NCBI RefSeq assembly: GCF_028640845.1
Contig: NC_080540.1
Coordinates: forward strand, 157,316,438-157,380,437
DNA: 64,000 bases
Direction of reading: 5' to 3'
Source of the DNA: Ahaetulla prasina
Taxonomy: Eukaryota; Chordata; Lepidosauria; Squamata; Colubridae
The position numbers and the translations under genes are program-made. The notes beneath the pieces were generated by a model. It was not told the DNA's origin, did not search any database, and saw only the letters and a program-made list of their open reading frames with translations. Below, one piece after another: positions 32,571-43,443 of the stretch; the stretch's first letter is position 1; every line of letters begins with the position of its first letter.

Positions 32571-32900
32571 CACATGGATTTATAGTAGTTCGATCAGACG
32601 TTGGATTGGTGTGAGTTCTTGATGAACATTCGGACACAATGTGGTGGATATTTTGTCGAGGGGCAACGCAGTCACACTGTGGGGGGGTAGAGAAAAAACC
32701 CCACTTAAACAATGAGTCCTGATAGACACCATGTTGGGTACGGATCATGAGTTGACCAATGCTGGCAAGGAATATCAAAATCTGGCAGACCCTTCTTCCA
32801 CATGGTATATTGTATGCTGCAGTAAGGTCGATGAAAACTGCTGTGGTTTTTAAGCTTCACTGGAAACCAGGATCAATATGTCCTGTTAAGCTCAGCACCT
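32560..32900 (-). pseudogene. LINE reverse transcriptase remnant of a different clade
   Basis: On the minus strand, about 32,800-32,850 encodes AVFIDLTAAYN, the motif A of a Jockey-superfamily LINE. A 74-aa frame (32,778-32,554) has PQCDCVAPRQNIHHIVSEC, the C-terminal Cys/His motif common in that group. The intervening reverse transcriptase is deleted. No other copy of this family was noticed in the window. Confidence 0.6.
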
Positions 32901-33241
32901 GATCAACACAACTGCTGGTGTTTATCCATTGCCATGTATTTAGAGAGCCGGGAGTTCTACAAAGAAGTCTGGCTGCCAACTGTCACTAACTGCCAATTCT
33001 TCAATGTAGTCTGGCTGCCACTTCTTGCTAGTTGTTTGGTTCACGCTACCGTGTTATCCAGGGTGTACCACAATGAGGCAAACTAGCATCACACCCCAAT
33101 GAAGGGCTGACAGCTCTCTATATAGGTAGTCCTTGCTTAACAAGAGTAACTGTACTGGAATGTCCATTGTTAAGTGACACAGTTGTAAAGTGTGATGTGA
33201 TGTAAGCATTGCCCTTAACAATTTTTTTTTTTAAATTTACA

Positions 33242-33949
33242 TTCCCACCTGGCGTTCCTTGTTCTGCTGGACTGTAACTCCTTTCATTCTGGTCAGTAAA
33301 GCTATGGCAGAAGTGACCACTGGATGTTTAGCGAATAAAAAGGATGACCTTGATAGAGAGAGGGAAAATCTATTACCAAGGCAATGAGCAGATAAAGGTT
33401 GCTTGAGACCAAACAAGGACGGGAAGACATATCAGACAGAATAGAATAGAATAGAATAGAATAGAATAGAATAGAATAGAATAGAATAGAGTAGAATAGA
33501 ATAGAATAGAATAGAATTCTTTATTGGCCAAGTGTGATTGGACACACAAGGAATTTGTCTTGGTGCATATGCTCTCAGTGTACATAAAAGAAAAGATACC
33601 TTCATCAAGAATCATAAGGTACTTAATGATGGGCATAGGATACAAATAAGCTATCAGGAAACAATATCAATATAAATTGTAAGGATACAAGCAACAAAGT
33701 TACAGTCATACAATCATAAAACGTCCCTGAATTCACATACAGATAAAAGAGGACTGAGAAAAAGCATACTGGATTCAGATTTGTGAGACCCTGTTACTAT
33801 AGCTGATCATGACAAAGGTAGCTTACGGCATATGCAATAGCTCTGGCCTACCCTGTAGGGCTGACAGAGTGAAAGGGAAAGCCTTTTCTAGGAACTCAGG
33901 TGCAAGGAGGGAATCCATTGCAGAAGAGGCCAGCTGCTCCAAGCATTTA

Positions 33950-33958
<9 letters not shown>
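33242..33958. repeat. duplicated segment, copy 2 (pair with 19,413)
   Basis: Nearly identical to 19,413-20,132 and in the same orientation. It lies within a DNA-transposon fragment, which suggests this is the derived copy. Confidence 0.85.
33438..33516. repeat. (GAATA)n microsatellite at a LINE 3' end
   Basis: About 16 units with one GAGTA variant, followed by the same minus-strand CR1-type end as at 19,690. Confidence 0.95.
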
Positions 33959-33981
<23 letters not shown>

Positions 33982-33985
<4 letters not shown>

Positions 33986-34208
33986 TTATTTACATTTATA
34001 TCCCGCCCTTCTCCGAAGACTCAGGGTGGCTTACAGTGTGTAAGGCAATAGTCTCATTCTATTTGTATATATTTACAAAGTCAACTTATTGCCCCCCCCA
34101 ACAATCTGGGTCCTCATTTTACCTACCTTATAAAGGGTGGAAGGCTGAGTCAACCTTGGACCTGGTGGGACTTGAACCTGCAGTAATTGCAGGTTGCTGT
34201 GTTTTAAT
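33982..34208 (-). mobile_element. tRNA-derived SINE with L2-like 3' tail
   Basis: On the minus strand the order is GGTTCAAGTCCC (B-box), CCAAGGTTGACTCAGCCTTC, AAAATGAGGACCCAGATTG, then GCCACCCTGAGTCTTCGGAG and AAGGGCGGGATATAAATG. The tRNA-like 5' end is partly missing. A (TA)n run (33,955-33,980) abuts the tail. Confidence 0.8.
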
Positions 34209-34439
34209 AACAGGCAATTCTGGCAGACCCTGCTTACCATCATTAAGTAAATCACCATGGTCATTAAACAAGGACGTCACATGACCACGACTCCTGACTT
34301 TCTGCCATCTTCCCCATTGACTTTGCTTATGGAAGGAATGCAGGGAAGGTCACAAAGTGAGACACTGAAATAGTCAGAAACTGGAGTTGGTTGCTGAGTA
34401 CCTGGATCGCAATCACATGACTGGTTAATATAGATATGT

Positions 34440-34477
34440 ATATATGTGTGTGTGTGTATGTATGTGAATGCATGTAC

Positions 34478-34508
<31 letters not shown>

Positions 34509-34512
34509 TAGA
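34440..34512. repeat. TG/TATG microsatellite
   Basis: TGTGTGTG then about eight TATG units; a 143-aa frame across it is a repeat artefact. Confidence 0.9.
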
Positions 34513-34768
34513 GAGTATGTATTTATGTGTGTGCATGTCTGTGTATGGGTATATATTTATTTTCTTTTGAGAGCGAGCATCAGACTTTCATTTTTAATGT
34601 GTGCCAGTGTGTTCACAGAAAAAAGTGGCTATAAAAGTTATCCTATCCCATCCCATATCTTATTTATTATATCTACTATCTTCTATCTTATCATCTTATC
34701 TTATTTGTTCTCCACTCTCAGACTAGAGAAGAATGTTAAAAGGATGCTGCCTGGCCTGGGACATTTCT

Positions 34769-34770
34769 AT

Positions 34771-34829
<59 letters not shown>

Positions 34830-34831
34830 TT
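34769..34831. repeat. (TTTA)n microsatellite
   Basis: About 15 TTTA units form the tail, reversed, of the adjacent minus-strand CR1-like LINE. Confidence 0.95.
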
Positions 34832-35463
34832 TTGTCACAACAATATATGTAGGTATCATACAAAAAGATTATATAATATATAAACACATATATGAGTAAA
34901 TATAAGGAGGTCTAAGCATATATGTATATAGGAAGAAGAAAAGAAAAACAATAGGATAGGAGCAGTGACACGTTTATGCTTATACACGCCTTATGGTCCT
35001 CTTAGGAATGGGGTGAGGTCAATAGTAGAGAGTTTTTGGTTAAAGCTTTTAGGATTATGGGAAGAGACCACAGAGTCAGGTAAAGTATTCCAAGCACTGA
35101 TGATTCTGTTACAGAAGTCATATTTTCTGCAATCTAGATTAAAGCGGTTGACATTAAGTTTAAATCTATTGGTTGCTCTAGTATTATTGCAATTAAAGCT
35201 GAAGTAGTCTTTAACAGGAAGGACATTACAATAGATGATTCTGTGAATTAAACTTAGGTCTTGTCAAAGGCGACGGAGTTCCAAGTTTTCTAAGCCTAGG
35301 ATTTCAAGTCTGATGGGATAAGGTATTTTGTTGTTTTCAGAGGAATGGAGAACTCTTCTTGTAAAATATTTCTGGACACGTTCAATTGTATTGATGTCAG
35401 AGATGTGGTGAGGGTTCCAAACAGGCAAGATGTATTCTAGAATTGGTCTAGCAAATTTCCTCA
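34832..35463 (-). mobile_element. CR1-like LINE 3' end
   Basis: Read on the minus strand, the C-terminal coding includes RPILEYILPVWNPHHISD and KYFTRRVLHSSENNK (35,464-35,264). It is followed by the DRCLQKI/NRFNLDCRK-type block and the 3' UTR ending in GACAAAATAAA. It matches the copy at 17.4-19.2 kb. Confidence 0.85.
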
Positions 35464-36288
35464 AGAAATGCCTAGAAAATTGACATCAAGAAATAACCCT
35501 GAAAATAACAGGGTGGCTTGTGAAGCACAAGAAAGCATCCTAAGATACATTCCCTAAGTCTATCCCAGTAGAAGTGCCAAAAATATTCAGAAATAAGGGA
35601 TGTTTGTTTCTTATGTATAGATGAACTCAATAAATGTTAATCCTTAAATGTTTTCAGTTAACCAGATCAACATAGGACCATCTGTGTGTACTTTCCTCAA
35701 TTCATGTCATTCTGAGTAACAGCAAATAAAAGAATCCCAAAACAGAAACCTTCCTTCATTTTCAAAAAATGTTTATTGTTTTGCTATTATTAATTGAACA
35801 CAAATCCCACCCCCAACTAAAACATTAAAAAAACACCAATCCCAAGATGGGGAGAGGAAACTTTTCAGAAAGAAGCAAAAACATACAAGGCACATATTCT
35901 TGGAGATTGATTCATTTCATATTTACCAGTCTTTTTGTGCATTGAGGTATTTTTCTATTTTTGTTTCAGTTTCCCGAAATCACCCCTTTCACCATTCGTC
36001 ACCACCAACATATACACACAAAGTGACTCATCTATATTCTTCCCATTTGGCTGATATCCCTTACTTTATCATTTTTATTTTCTTGCGTAAGTGATTCTGC
36101 CTGGCATCACTCTATCCAGGATCAAAAATACCTAGCTGGTGTCTGCCAGAAATCTTTTCCATATCTTCCATAAACATTAGATGACTTACAGAAAAGGAAG
36201 ACCTTCCTAATATAAATATGGACATTACCATCTTTGGGATCAAATTACCTTAGCGGATGAATTCCCCAAGCCGTGATGCAGTGGGGTG
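35464..36288. other. no gene or clear element
   Basis: AT-rich sequence with no recognised family. Confidence 0.4.
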
Positions 36289-36781
36289 TAGGAATTTAGC
36301 ACCCACCCCCTCCTAGAAGAATGAAAATATTTTAGAAAATATTTAAAAGGCAGAATATATTTCCCTGAATGAGAAATGGAGAAACATGTTTTAAAGTCAA
36401 AGCAACTTCCTGCCACTCCCCACCTTTGTCAATGGGCAGTAATTCAATGCTCACTCAATATCATTTGCAACACAATAGAACTGAAACTCACCACATGGCA
36501 AGGCTCAGGCAAGCTTGAGGGACAACCTACAAGGCTAGCTAAGACCCCCACCCCCTGGGAGTCTGACAACCAATCAGGATACTCTTCCTGTGCCCCAGAA
36601 AGTTCAAAGCTCAGAAAAAGCATAAAACCAGGGAGCACACAGGATCTCGGCCCTTTTTCTGTTCAGGATCTCAAGCCATGTGATCCTGGTCACCATTAAA
36701 CCATCTTTCCAAGCAGCCTCCATGTTTCCAGTGTCTTTGTCCCCACTTGGAACTGAACCCAGATGGATATTTCTTCCAACG
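36289..36781 (+). mobile_element. LTR-like element, plus orientation
   Basis: This is the counterpart of 15,713-16,300. It starts TGTAGGAATTTAGCACCC, has a TATA-like GCATAAAACCAGG near 36,622, an ATTAAA near 36,696 and ends TTCTTCCAAC. Those signals in that order fit U3-R-U5 of an LTR. No internal region or second LTR follows, so it would be a solo LTR. Boundaries and family are uncertain. Confidence 0.45.
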
Positions 36782-37100
36782 GGGTGAGGGTGGGAATGAA
36801 AAATGTTACAAAAAATTCAATTCTAGAGCACTTCAAGAAAAACAGAATGTTAATCCCAGCAAGAAAACTTTTCTGTGCCTGGAAACCCCTTATGGGTTTT
36901 TTACTGAAAAAAGGGGGGGGGAAGTGAACTTGCGATTTAGGGGTTTGACTATGAGAAAGGGTAGCTCACGGAAGAAAGAAATTGTGATGTAACCTGTAGA
37001 AAGAGATGGTAAAATATAAATGCATTTATAACCATTGTCAAAAAGATCAGAAGCTTCTTGATATATTTTTTCTTTTTTCCCCCTTGTTTCTTACTATATA
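36782..37100. other. no gene or clear element
   Basis: Short unique stretch before the Gypsy element. Confidence 0.4.
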
Positions 37101-37105
37101 CTTAC

Positions 37106-37296
37106 TGTTATGTATTCATGTTTGTACCTTTAAATATTTGAGCGGGAAATCAGCACGTTGCTGATTGGACGAAGCCTCCAGTAGAACTGTATAAAAGGAG
37201 AGGGTTTTGCCCCCAGCCTGTTGCTGGGTTCACCCTATATTAAAGAGCTGTTGTCACTACCCTGGTCTCCAGCCTCGTTACTTCCCGAACTTAACA
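37106..37296 (+). repeat. 5' LTR of Gypsy element
   Basis: 191 bp, TGTTATG...TTAACA, with a TATA box (TATAAAAGG near 37,190) and TATTAAAGAG near 37,239 as a possible poly-A signal. Confidence 0.95.
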
Positions 37297-37315
37297 TTGG
37301 CGACGAAGGTGGGAT
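37297..37315 (+). other. primer-binding site candidate
   Basis: TTGGCGACGAAGGTGGGAT directly follows the 5' LTR, where a tRNA 3' end would prime minus-strand DNA. The tRNA was not identified. Confidence 0.6.
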
Positions 37316-37393
37316 TTCGAGGCTAAGGAGAACCAGAACCGAGCTGAAGCACGATAGACCCGAACCCAGCAAACTCAGGGCAGAAAAGCGGAG

Positions 37394-38250
37394 ATGGCCA
37401 GTTACACTCCGCCCGCACCGTTTGACCCGGCTAAGGAGAAATGGGGAACGTATATGACCCGTTTCGAAAGCTTTCTAGAAGCCAACGAACTGCAAGGAGT
37501 TCCAGATAACCGAAAAGGGCTTATTTCTTAAGCCACTGTGGTCGGAGGTCATTGATATCGCGGAAGCCCTGGCAGAGCCAACGCCGTTGCAGTCGGTGTC
37601 ATGGCCAACTCTACAGACTTTACTAAAGAACCGCGCACCAACGCCGTCCAAAATACGTGCGGTTTGAATTCGGAGGCGAAGGCAGATGGAGGCGAAACCA
37701 TCGGTGACTACATGGCCGCCCTAAGAAAAGCGTCAAGGACTGTGGATACCGCGACCTGACGAGGTGCTCCTCGAGCAACTCATCCGAGGCGTCAAAGACA
37801 TCCGTTTGCGGCGGACGGCTGCTAGCAAAGAGCAACCTAACTGGCCACGCTCTGGGCGAAGCCAGAGCACATGAAATGTCCACCCAAGCGGCGGAGACAC
37901 TGCAGAAGCCTGTCCCACAAAGGCGGCGCGAAGGCAACCCGGTGCACCAGGAGGAGGTTCAGACCGAATCCGACGGTGAAGATGAGGAAGGGTCTGCCGA
38001 ACCGAGAAACGCGACAAAGGGACGAGATGAATCACGGAGCTGCGGTGGTCAACACCAGCGCCAACGCTGCAAGTTTAAGGACGCAACCTGCGGCGGTGTG
38101 GGAAGAAAGGGCACCTAGCTCAAGTTTGTCGAGCGGCCCAACCTTCCGCCGAAAATTCAAATCGGCCAATCAGGCGCGGAATCGGCAAGGCGACCGCGAT
38201 TGGCTCAAACAAAAAGCGCGGATTCCAACCAAACAACTGTGGTCATAGGC
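37394..38250 (+). pseudogene. gag: Gypsy gag, frameshifted
   Basis: The frame opens with MASYTPPAPFDPAKEKWGTY at 37,394 and is soon lost near 37,525. A CCHC zinc-knuckle-like segment lies at about 38,093-38,130 (Cys-rich, GRKGT, then Cys), where a missing base disrupts the second Cys codon. Gag would form the particle that packages the element RNA. Several breaks make it inactive as written. Confidence 0.8.
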
Positions 38251-38640
38251 GGCGCCTCCCAGTGGAGAAGAAGATCTTCACCAAGCCAAAAATAGAGGAG
38301 TACGGTGCCGGCTTGAAGTAGACACGGGATCAGCGATCACCATCATGTCCTGGGACACTTTGGCGAAGTCACTGCCGTCTGTCATGAGCGCCACCTGCAA
38401 GCACAACGACTACGAGTCCACGACTACCAGGGAATCGCATCCCTGTTCGAGGGACCACCTCCGTCCAGTCGAGTCACGGTCCACACAAGAAGACCCTGCC
38501 CATCACGATCGTCGAAGGAACTCTGCCCAGTCTGTTGGGACTAGACTGGTTTCGTGCCCTGGGCATGGGAGTGACTGGCATCTACAGAAGTGACTGTAAC
38601 CTGAAAGACATTCTCTTTAACGAGTTCGAAGATGTCTTCA
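38251..38640 (+). pseudogene. pol: Gypsy aspartic protease, broken
   Basis: VDTGSAITIM at 38,318-38,347 contains the catalytic DTGS. The protease would cut the Gag-Pol polyprotein. Downstream sequence shifts frame near 38,400 and 38,520. Confidence 0.8.
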
Positions 38641-39300
38641 AGGACTGCCTGGGCAAGTACAAGGGACCCCTATTTCCTTCAACTTAGACCCCAGGTAGCC
38701 CCATTAGGCTTAAGGCGAGAGAGTCCTTTTGCCCTAAAACCAAAAATCGATAAGGAGCTGGACAAGCTCATAAATCAGGGATTTTGGTGCCAGTCGATCA
38801 CGCAAAGTGGGAGGCCAATCGTCACCCAATAAAACCGGACGGGTCAATTAGAATTTGCGCTGACTACAAGGCGGCGCTTAACAAAGCCTTACAGAAAAGC
38901 GCTTACCGGTTCCGTGGTGCAACACTTATTGCACTCTTTGGGGCAAGGGCAAGTCTTTGCAAAGTTAGACTTGGCCCAAGCCTACCAACAACTGCCAGTG
39001 AGCGCCCGCCGAAGCCCAAGCGATAGTAACGCACAGGGGGGCCTTCAAGTGCACCCGATTGCAATTTGGGGTTAGTGTGGCACCAGGGCTGTTCCAAAAC
39101 CTAATGGAACGACTACTGCAGGGGTTCCCAGGGGTAGTTCCCTACTTCGATGATGTCCTAATTTCAGGGGACAACATGGAGGAATTGGGGGAGCGGTTAA
39201 GAAAGGTTTTGGGCATTTTCGGACAGCGGATTAAAAGTCAAGGACAAACAAATGCCAGATAGGGGTCGAATCTCGATTTCTTGGGCTACGGATAGACAAG
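38641..39300 (+). pseudogene. pol: Gypsy reverse transcriptase, broken
   Basis: [12 protein letters not shown] (from 38,961) is motif A, and LQFGVSVAPGLFQNLMER with the catalytic YFDDVL (39,143-39,160) is in a second frame starting at 39,059. The fragments 38,632-38,832, 38,784-39,026 and 39,059-39,262 overlap or abut in different frames. Confidence 0.88.
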
Positions 39301-39890
39301 AAAGAATTCACCCACTGAGAGCAAGGTTAAGGCAATTAGGAAGGCTCCAGCGCCCAAAAACAAAGCAGAGCTGCAGGCATTCCTGGGATTGGTGAATTTT
39401 ACGCGGTCTTTTAAAGAACAAAGCAACGTTGCTATGGAACCGCTGCATAGGCTCTTAGGAAAAATACTGTTTGGTCTTGGGAAAGTCGGAAAATAGGGCT
39501 TTTGAAGCAGTAAAGAACCTGCTCTCAAGTGATAGCCTGCTCATCCAATATCACAACTCATTACCCCTAGTGCTGGTTTCGATGCCTCCCTTATGGGGTG
39601 GGGCTGTACTCAGCCATAGACTTCAAAGCGGCACAGAAGCCCCTATAGCTTTTTACTCTAGAACGATGTCCTCCACAGAGAGAAACTACAGCCAATTAGA
39701 TAAAGAAGCACTAGCCATTGTGTCAGGGGTTAAAAAATTCCACGAATATGTCTTTGGGCGGAATTTTGAAATCGTGACTGACCACAGACCGCTACTAGGG
39801 ATACTGGCTGGCGACCGCCCAACGCCTGTGGCACTTCGCCACGCTTGACCCGATGGACTATATTCTTAGCCGCTTATTCGTACAAGCTGC
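39301..39890 (+). pseudogene. pol: Gypsy RNase H, mostly readable
   Basis: Frame 39,471-39,848 carries AFYSRTMSSTERNYSQLDKE and VTDHRPLLG, the RNase H core that removes RNA from the RNA:DNA hybrid. The first catalytic Asp region is altered (reads VSMPPLWGGAVLS). It joins tether-domain sequence (YSYKLQHRPGKE) in another frame at 39,845. Confidence 0.85.
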
Positions 39891-41222
39891 AGCATCGACC
39901 AGGAAAAGAAGTGGGGCATGCAGGCGCGTTAAGCCGATGCCCACTACCAGGGCAACCGAAGACCCCACTCCGGGGACGCCCATCCTACTTATTGACTCTT
40001 TGGACTCTGGCCCAGTCACATCTAAGGAAGTGGCTCGGGCATCATACCGGGACATTATGTTAAGGACTGTACTCGGTTGGGTACAAAGAGGGTGGCCCGC
40101 TGCGCCGGGCGAGCAGTTCAAAGAATTTGTTAAAAAGCGAGATGAGCTCTCGGCTCAAGGGGTGCCTGTTATGGGGTGATCGTGTAATAATTCCTGATAA
40201 ATTAAGGGAAAGGTATTGGACCTCCTCCACGAGGTCACCCAGGGATCGTAAGGATGAAGGGTTAGCTAGAAGCTATGTGTGGTGGCCACTCATGGACGCA
40301 GAGATTGCTGAGAGGGTAGGGAAATGCCAGGCTTGCCAAGAGTCCAGACCTCTACCCCAACGGCCCCAGTCAGGGAATGGGAAAAGCCCCAAGGGCCCTG
40401 GTCAAGAATCCACATTGATTTTGCTGGCCCTTCCACGGCCAAACCTTCCTAGTGGTTGTTGATGCATTCTCTAAATGGTTGGAGATCATACTCATGAAAT
40501 CCACCACGGCCGAGCAGTAATCGCAGCCCTGCGCCACCTATTTGCAACTCACGGGTTGCCGGACACTCTGGTGTCCGACAATGGGCCCCAATTCACGGCA
40601 GCCCAGTTTGAAGAATACCTGGCAGAGGAGGCATCCGACATGCCCTCTCTGCGCCTTTCCACCCTGCGTCGAATGGCCTTGCAGGCGTTCCGTCCGGGCG
40701 CTAAGGAGGCATTGTCCAGGCTCAAGCCAGGTGACTGGCAAACAAAATAGACTTTTTCTGGCCGTTCAGCACAGAACCCCAAGCACGGCCACGGGAAAAG
40801 CCCAGCCGAATTACTAATGGGACGGAAACTCCGATGCCCACTTGACCGTTTGAATCCCCATTACACACCAGAGGGTTACAAGGGGGAACTAGAAAAGACA
40901 AGGGAAATGAGCATAGGCGACCGGGTGTGGCCCGAAACTATGGGGACGGCCCTAGTTGGGTCGCAGGAGAAATAATAAAGATAACCGGCCCAAAATATAC
41001 GTGGTAGAGCTACCAGACAACCGAGTGTGGAGGCGCCACATAGATCAGATAAGGAAACGAATAACTGATCAAACCGAACCAAATGAAACAGATCATGACC
41101 AATACCAATTTGAATTCACAGCTGACAATGACCCGGGGGAGGCGCAAGACTTAGCTGAGGTCCCAGAGTTCCAGCGACGCCATCAGGTTCCCGAGGGAAA
41201 CAGCAGGAAAATTCAAAATTAA
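39891..41222 (+). pseudogene. pol: Gypsy integrase, broken
   Basis: The zinc-binding end includes CQAC (40,324-40,335). The core has IDFAG (40,414-40,428) and SDNGPQFT (40,574-40,597), giving the first two catalytic Asp. The region of the third catalytic residue (Glu) is shifted and not clearly readable. The C-terminal part ends with VVELPDNRVWRRHIDQIRKR (40,956-41,222 frame), which suggests a Mag-like lineage, tentatively. At least three frames are involved. Confidence 0.85.
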
Positions 41223-41435
41223 TCCAAGGCGGATGGCCAAGAAAAGAGTCGGCCAATAATCCGGGCCGTTGGCTCAGAGAAAGAGCTGGGAGAGAAAACA
41301 GCCCCTCCGACCAGCTCAAAACACCACCAGAACTGAACGCGCAGGTCAGAAAGAACTAGGAGGCAGAGTTATTTGCGTGACTACGTCGAAAAATAACATG
41401 TAAATAAATATGTAAATAGAGGCAAAGTGTTTTCT

Positions 41436-41448
41436 GGGAGGGGAGGAG
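41436..41448 (+). other. polypurine tract
   Basis: GGGAGGGGAGGAG immediately precedes the 3' LTR, the expected primer for plus-strand DNA synthesis. Confidence 0.85.
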
Positions 41449-41639
41449 TGTTATGTATTCATGTTTGTACCTTTAAATATTTGAGCGGGAAATCAGCACG
41501 TTGCTGATTGGACGAAGCCTCCAGTAGAACTGTATAAAAGGAGAGGGTTTTGCCCCCAGCCTGTTGCTGGGTTCACCCTATATTAAAGAGCTGTTGTCAC
41601 TACCCTGGTCTCCAGCCTCGTTACTTCCCGAACTTAACA
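41449..41639 (+). repeat. 3' LTR of Gypsy element
   Basis: 191 bp; no difference from the 5' LTR was seen by eye. Confidence 0.95.
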
Positions 41640-41644
41640 CTTAC

Positions 41645-41907
41645 TATAATTCATTTTTGTTTCTTTTGTAATATTTGCTTTTATCTTGCTAAAAATTTCT
41701 TCAATAAAAATTATATTTAAAAACGTTGATATAATCTTAAAGAGGGAGGCAAGTCTATTTTTGTCTGCTCCAAAGAAGATTGGAAGTTGCTGCTTTCTTT
41801 TTCTAGCTGTAGTGTTTCTTGTGCTTTTACCTTTTTTATCATTCTTTTTTCATATTTATATTTATATTTTATGTGTGTGTGTGTGTGAATTTGCATTCAT
41901 ATTTATA

Positions 41908-41946
<39 letters not shown>

Positions 41947-41998
41947 ATTGCATTGCATTGGGCATCAAGCTAAAAACTAGGACACTGTGACTTTTAGG
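41645..41998. repeat. AT-rich sequence with (GT)n microsatellites
   Basis: GT runs lie at about 41,872-41,888 and 41,911-41,942. The rest is unremarkable. Confidence 0.8.
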
Positions 41999-42170
41999 CC
42001 TGCCTTAGGCTGGGTGATTTGGGCCAGTCCCTCTCTTTCAGTCCAACACACCTCATGGGGTTGCTATTAAGGGAAAATAAGTGGAGGAAGGAGTAACAGG
42101 TATGCTTGCCATCTTGAGTTACCTATAAAGATGAGATAAAAATCAAATAAGTAAGTAAATAAATAAACAA
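41999..42170 (+). mobile_element. SINE-like repeat
   Basis: GGCTGGGTGATTTGGGCCAG, CAACACACCTCATGGGGTTG and a tail of AAATAAGTAAGTAAATAAAT recur in similar order at 60,485-60,630. This matches a widespread sauropsid SINE type; the name is uncertain. Confidence 0.55.
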
Positions 42171-42719
42171 CAGCTCTCTGTGTCTGTGTAGATGTGGGTG
42201 CATGTTTGTGTGAAATAAAGAATAAAATACAATGTTGGATAGAATACAAAGAAAGAAAACAAGCCTTTAGAGACTAAATCAAAATAACATGATATCAGCT
42301 ACTGCCACACATAAACCAGAGATTATAATATTGAGTTGATTGCATCACTTTCCTAAAGATTGTACTGTAGGTGTGTCAAATCAACTAGTTTTTAGCATCT
42401 GCTGTATCGAGCAGGGTAGTATGAGAGAAAATAGCTGAAACACTGCTTCCTTCTCTCCAGGGCAGCTGCTTCTTGGCAAGCTGTCATCAATCTGAACTTC
42501 TCTGTGGCAAGGATCCACAATCTGTTGCCTGCTGAGGATGCCCTCAGCTTTTGGTGGCACGCTAGGACGAATATTCCAAAAAAGAAGAGGTGCCACAAAA
42601 AAGAAGCAAAATAGGCAAAACTCACTGAACTTTCAGTATCCAGAATTACTAATTTTTTTTTGAGGGAGATGGGTCTTCGCATATCGTGTCCAAAATACGA
42701 TTATTTCAGTCTGGTTATA
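42171..42719. other. no gene or clear element
   Basis: Frames of 71-96 aa on the minus strand lack motifs. Confidence 0.4.
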
Positions 42720-42789
42720 GGTAGTCCTATAGGAAGGGACATTGGAGGTCTTCTAGTCCAACCGCCTGCTCAAAAAGGAGCCCCTATAT

Positions 42790-43252
42790 CCGTGATGGCG
42801 AGCCTATGGCACACATACAATAGAGGCCATCAGGGGCTGCACATGCATGAACAGGGTGGCGCATGCAGGGGCCCGTGCATGCATGCACAGGGGGTGGCAA
42901 GGTGCATATGGGGGGGCGCGTGGAGTGGTGGGATTCAGCCAGTTCGCACCACTTCGGGAGAACCGGTTGTTAACTTTCTGAGCAGTTTGGCAAACTGGTT
43001 GTTGGAAGAAATCATTAGGGCAGAGAACCGGTTGTTCAATGACTTGAATCCCACCACTGGGTGCGTGCATGTGCACAGGGGAGCGCGCATATGGGGGCTG
43101 TATGCACATGTGCAGGGGAAGGGCACATGCAGGGGGCATGCATACATGCGGGGGGCATGCGGGGGGCTGCACACATGCAGGGGCGCAGCGCATTGCATTT
43201 TGGGGGTTCGGGCGCTTTGGGCACTGGATCTAGAAAAGGTTACCCATCACTG
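42790..43252. mobile_element. hAT-type element inserted in CR1
   Basis: Ends are CCGTGATGGCGAGCC and AGGTTACCCATCACTG, imperfect inverted repeats. Flanks CCCTATAT and TCCTATAA are a 6/8 target duplication at the CR1 sequence expected to read CCCTATATCATTTCAG. The interior is dominated by GCATGC/GCACATG strings. Another hAT element is nested at 42,923. Confidence 0.7.
42923..43059. mobile_element. hAT element nested in a hAT element, 137 bp
   Basis: GGCGCGTG (42,915-42,922) and GGTGCGTG (43,060-43,067) form a 7/8 duplication. Ends are GAGTGGTGGGATTCAGCC and TTGAATCCCACCACTG. The interior GGCAGAGAACCGGTTGTTCA matches the right end of the 1.5-kb element at 51,155. Confidence 0.85.
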
Positions 43253-43443
43253 TCCTATAACATTTCAGACAAGTGGCTATCCAGTCTCTTCTTAAAAATC
43301 TCCAGTGATGGAGCACCCACAATGTCTGAAGGCAAGCTGGTTAATGATTCTCACTGGCAGGAAATTTTTCCTTCATTTCACGTTGCTTCTCCTTGATTAG
43401 TTTACATCCAATGTTTCTTGTCTTGCCTGCTGGTGCTTTGGAA

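Larger units (their letters stand above)
33117..34425. mobile_element. DNA-transposon-like repeat, interrupted
   Basis: The left part (33,117-33,235: GGTAGTCCTTGCTTAACAAG, TTGTTAAGTGACACAG) and right part (34,225-34,425: CATTAAACAAGGACGTCACA, GACTTTGCTTATGG) belong to the family seen at 6300-6720 and 52,385. A duplicated segment and a SINE lie between them. Boundaries are approximate. Confidence 0.45.
37106..41639 (+). mobile_element. Gypsy-type LTR retrotransposon, complete structure, broken coding
   Basis: Two 191-bp LTRs (37,106-37,296 and 41,449-41,639), a 5-bp target duplication CTTAC (37,101-37,105 and 41,640-41,644), a primer-binding-site candidate, gag, protease, reverse transcriptase, RNase H, integrase and a polypurine tract are present in the order diagnostic of Gypsy (integrase last). 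No env follows integrase. The LTRs read as identical, implying very recent insertion, but gag-pol is split into at least nine frames. Confidence 0.95.

Noticed and set aside
34468..34899. 143-aa ORF with YVCMYVCM and LFIYLFIYLF repeats
   Set aside because: It is translation of TATG and TTTA microsatellites.
41222..41448. env gene downstream of Gypsy integrase
   Set aside because: Only about 225 bp remain before the 3' LTR, with no open frame of suitable length.
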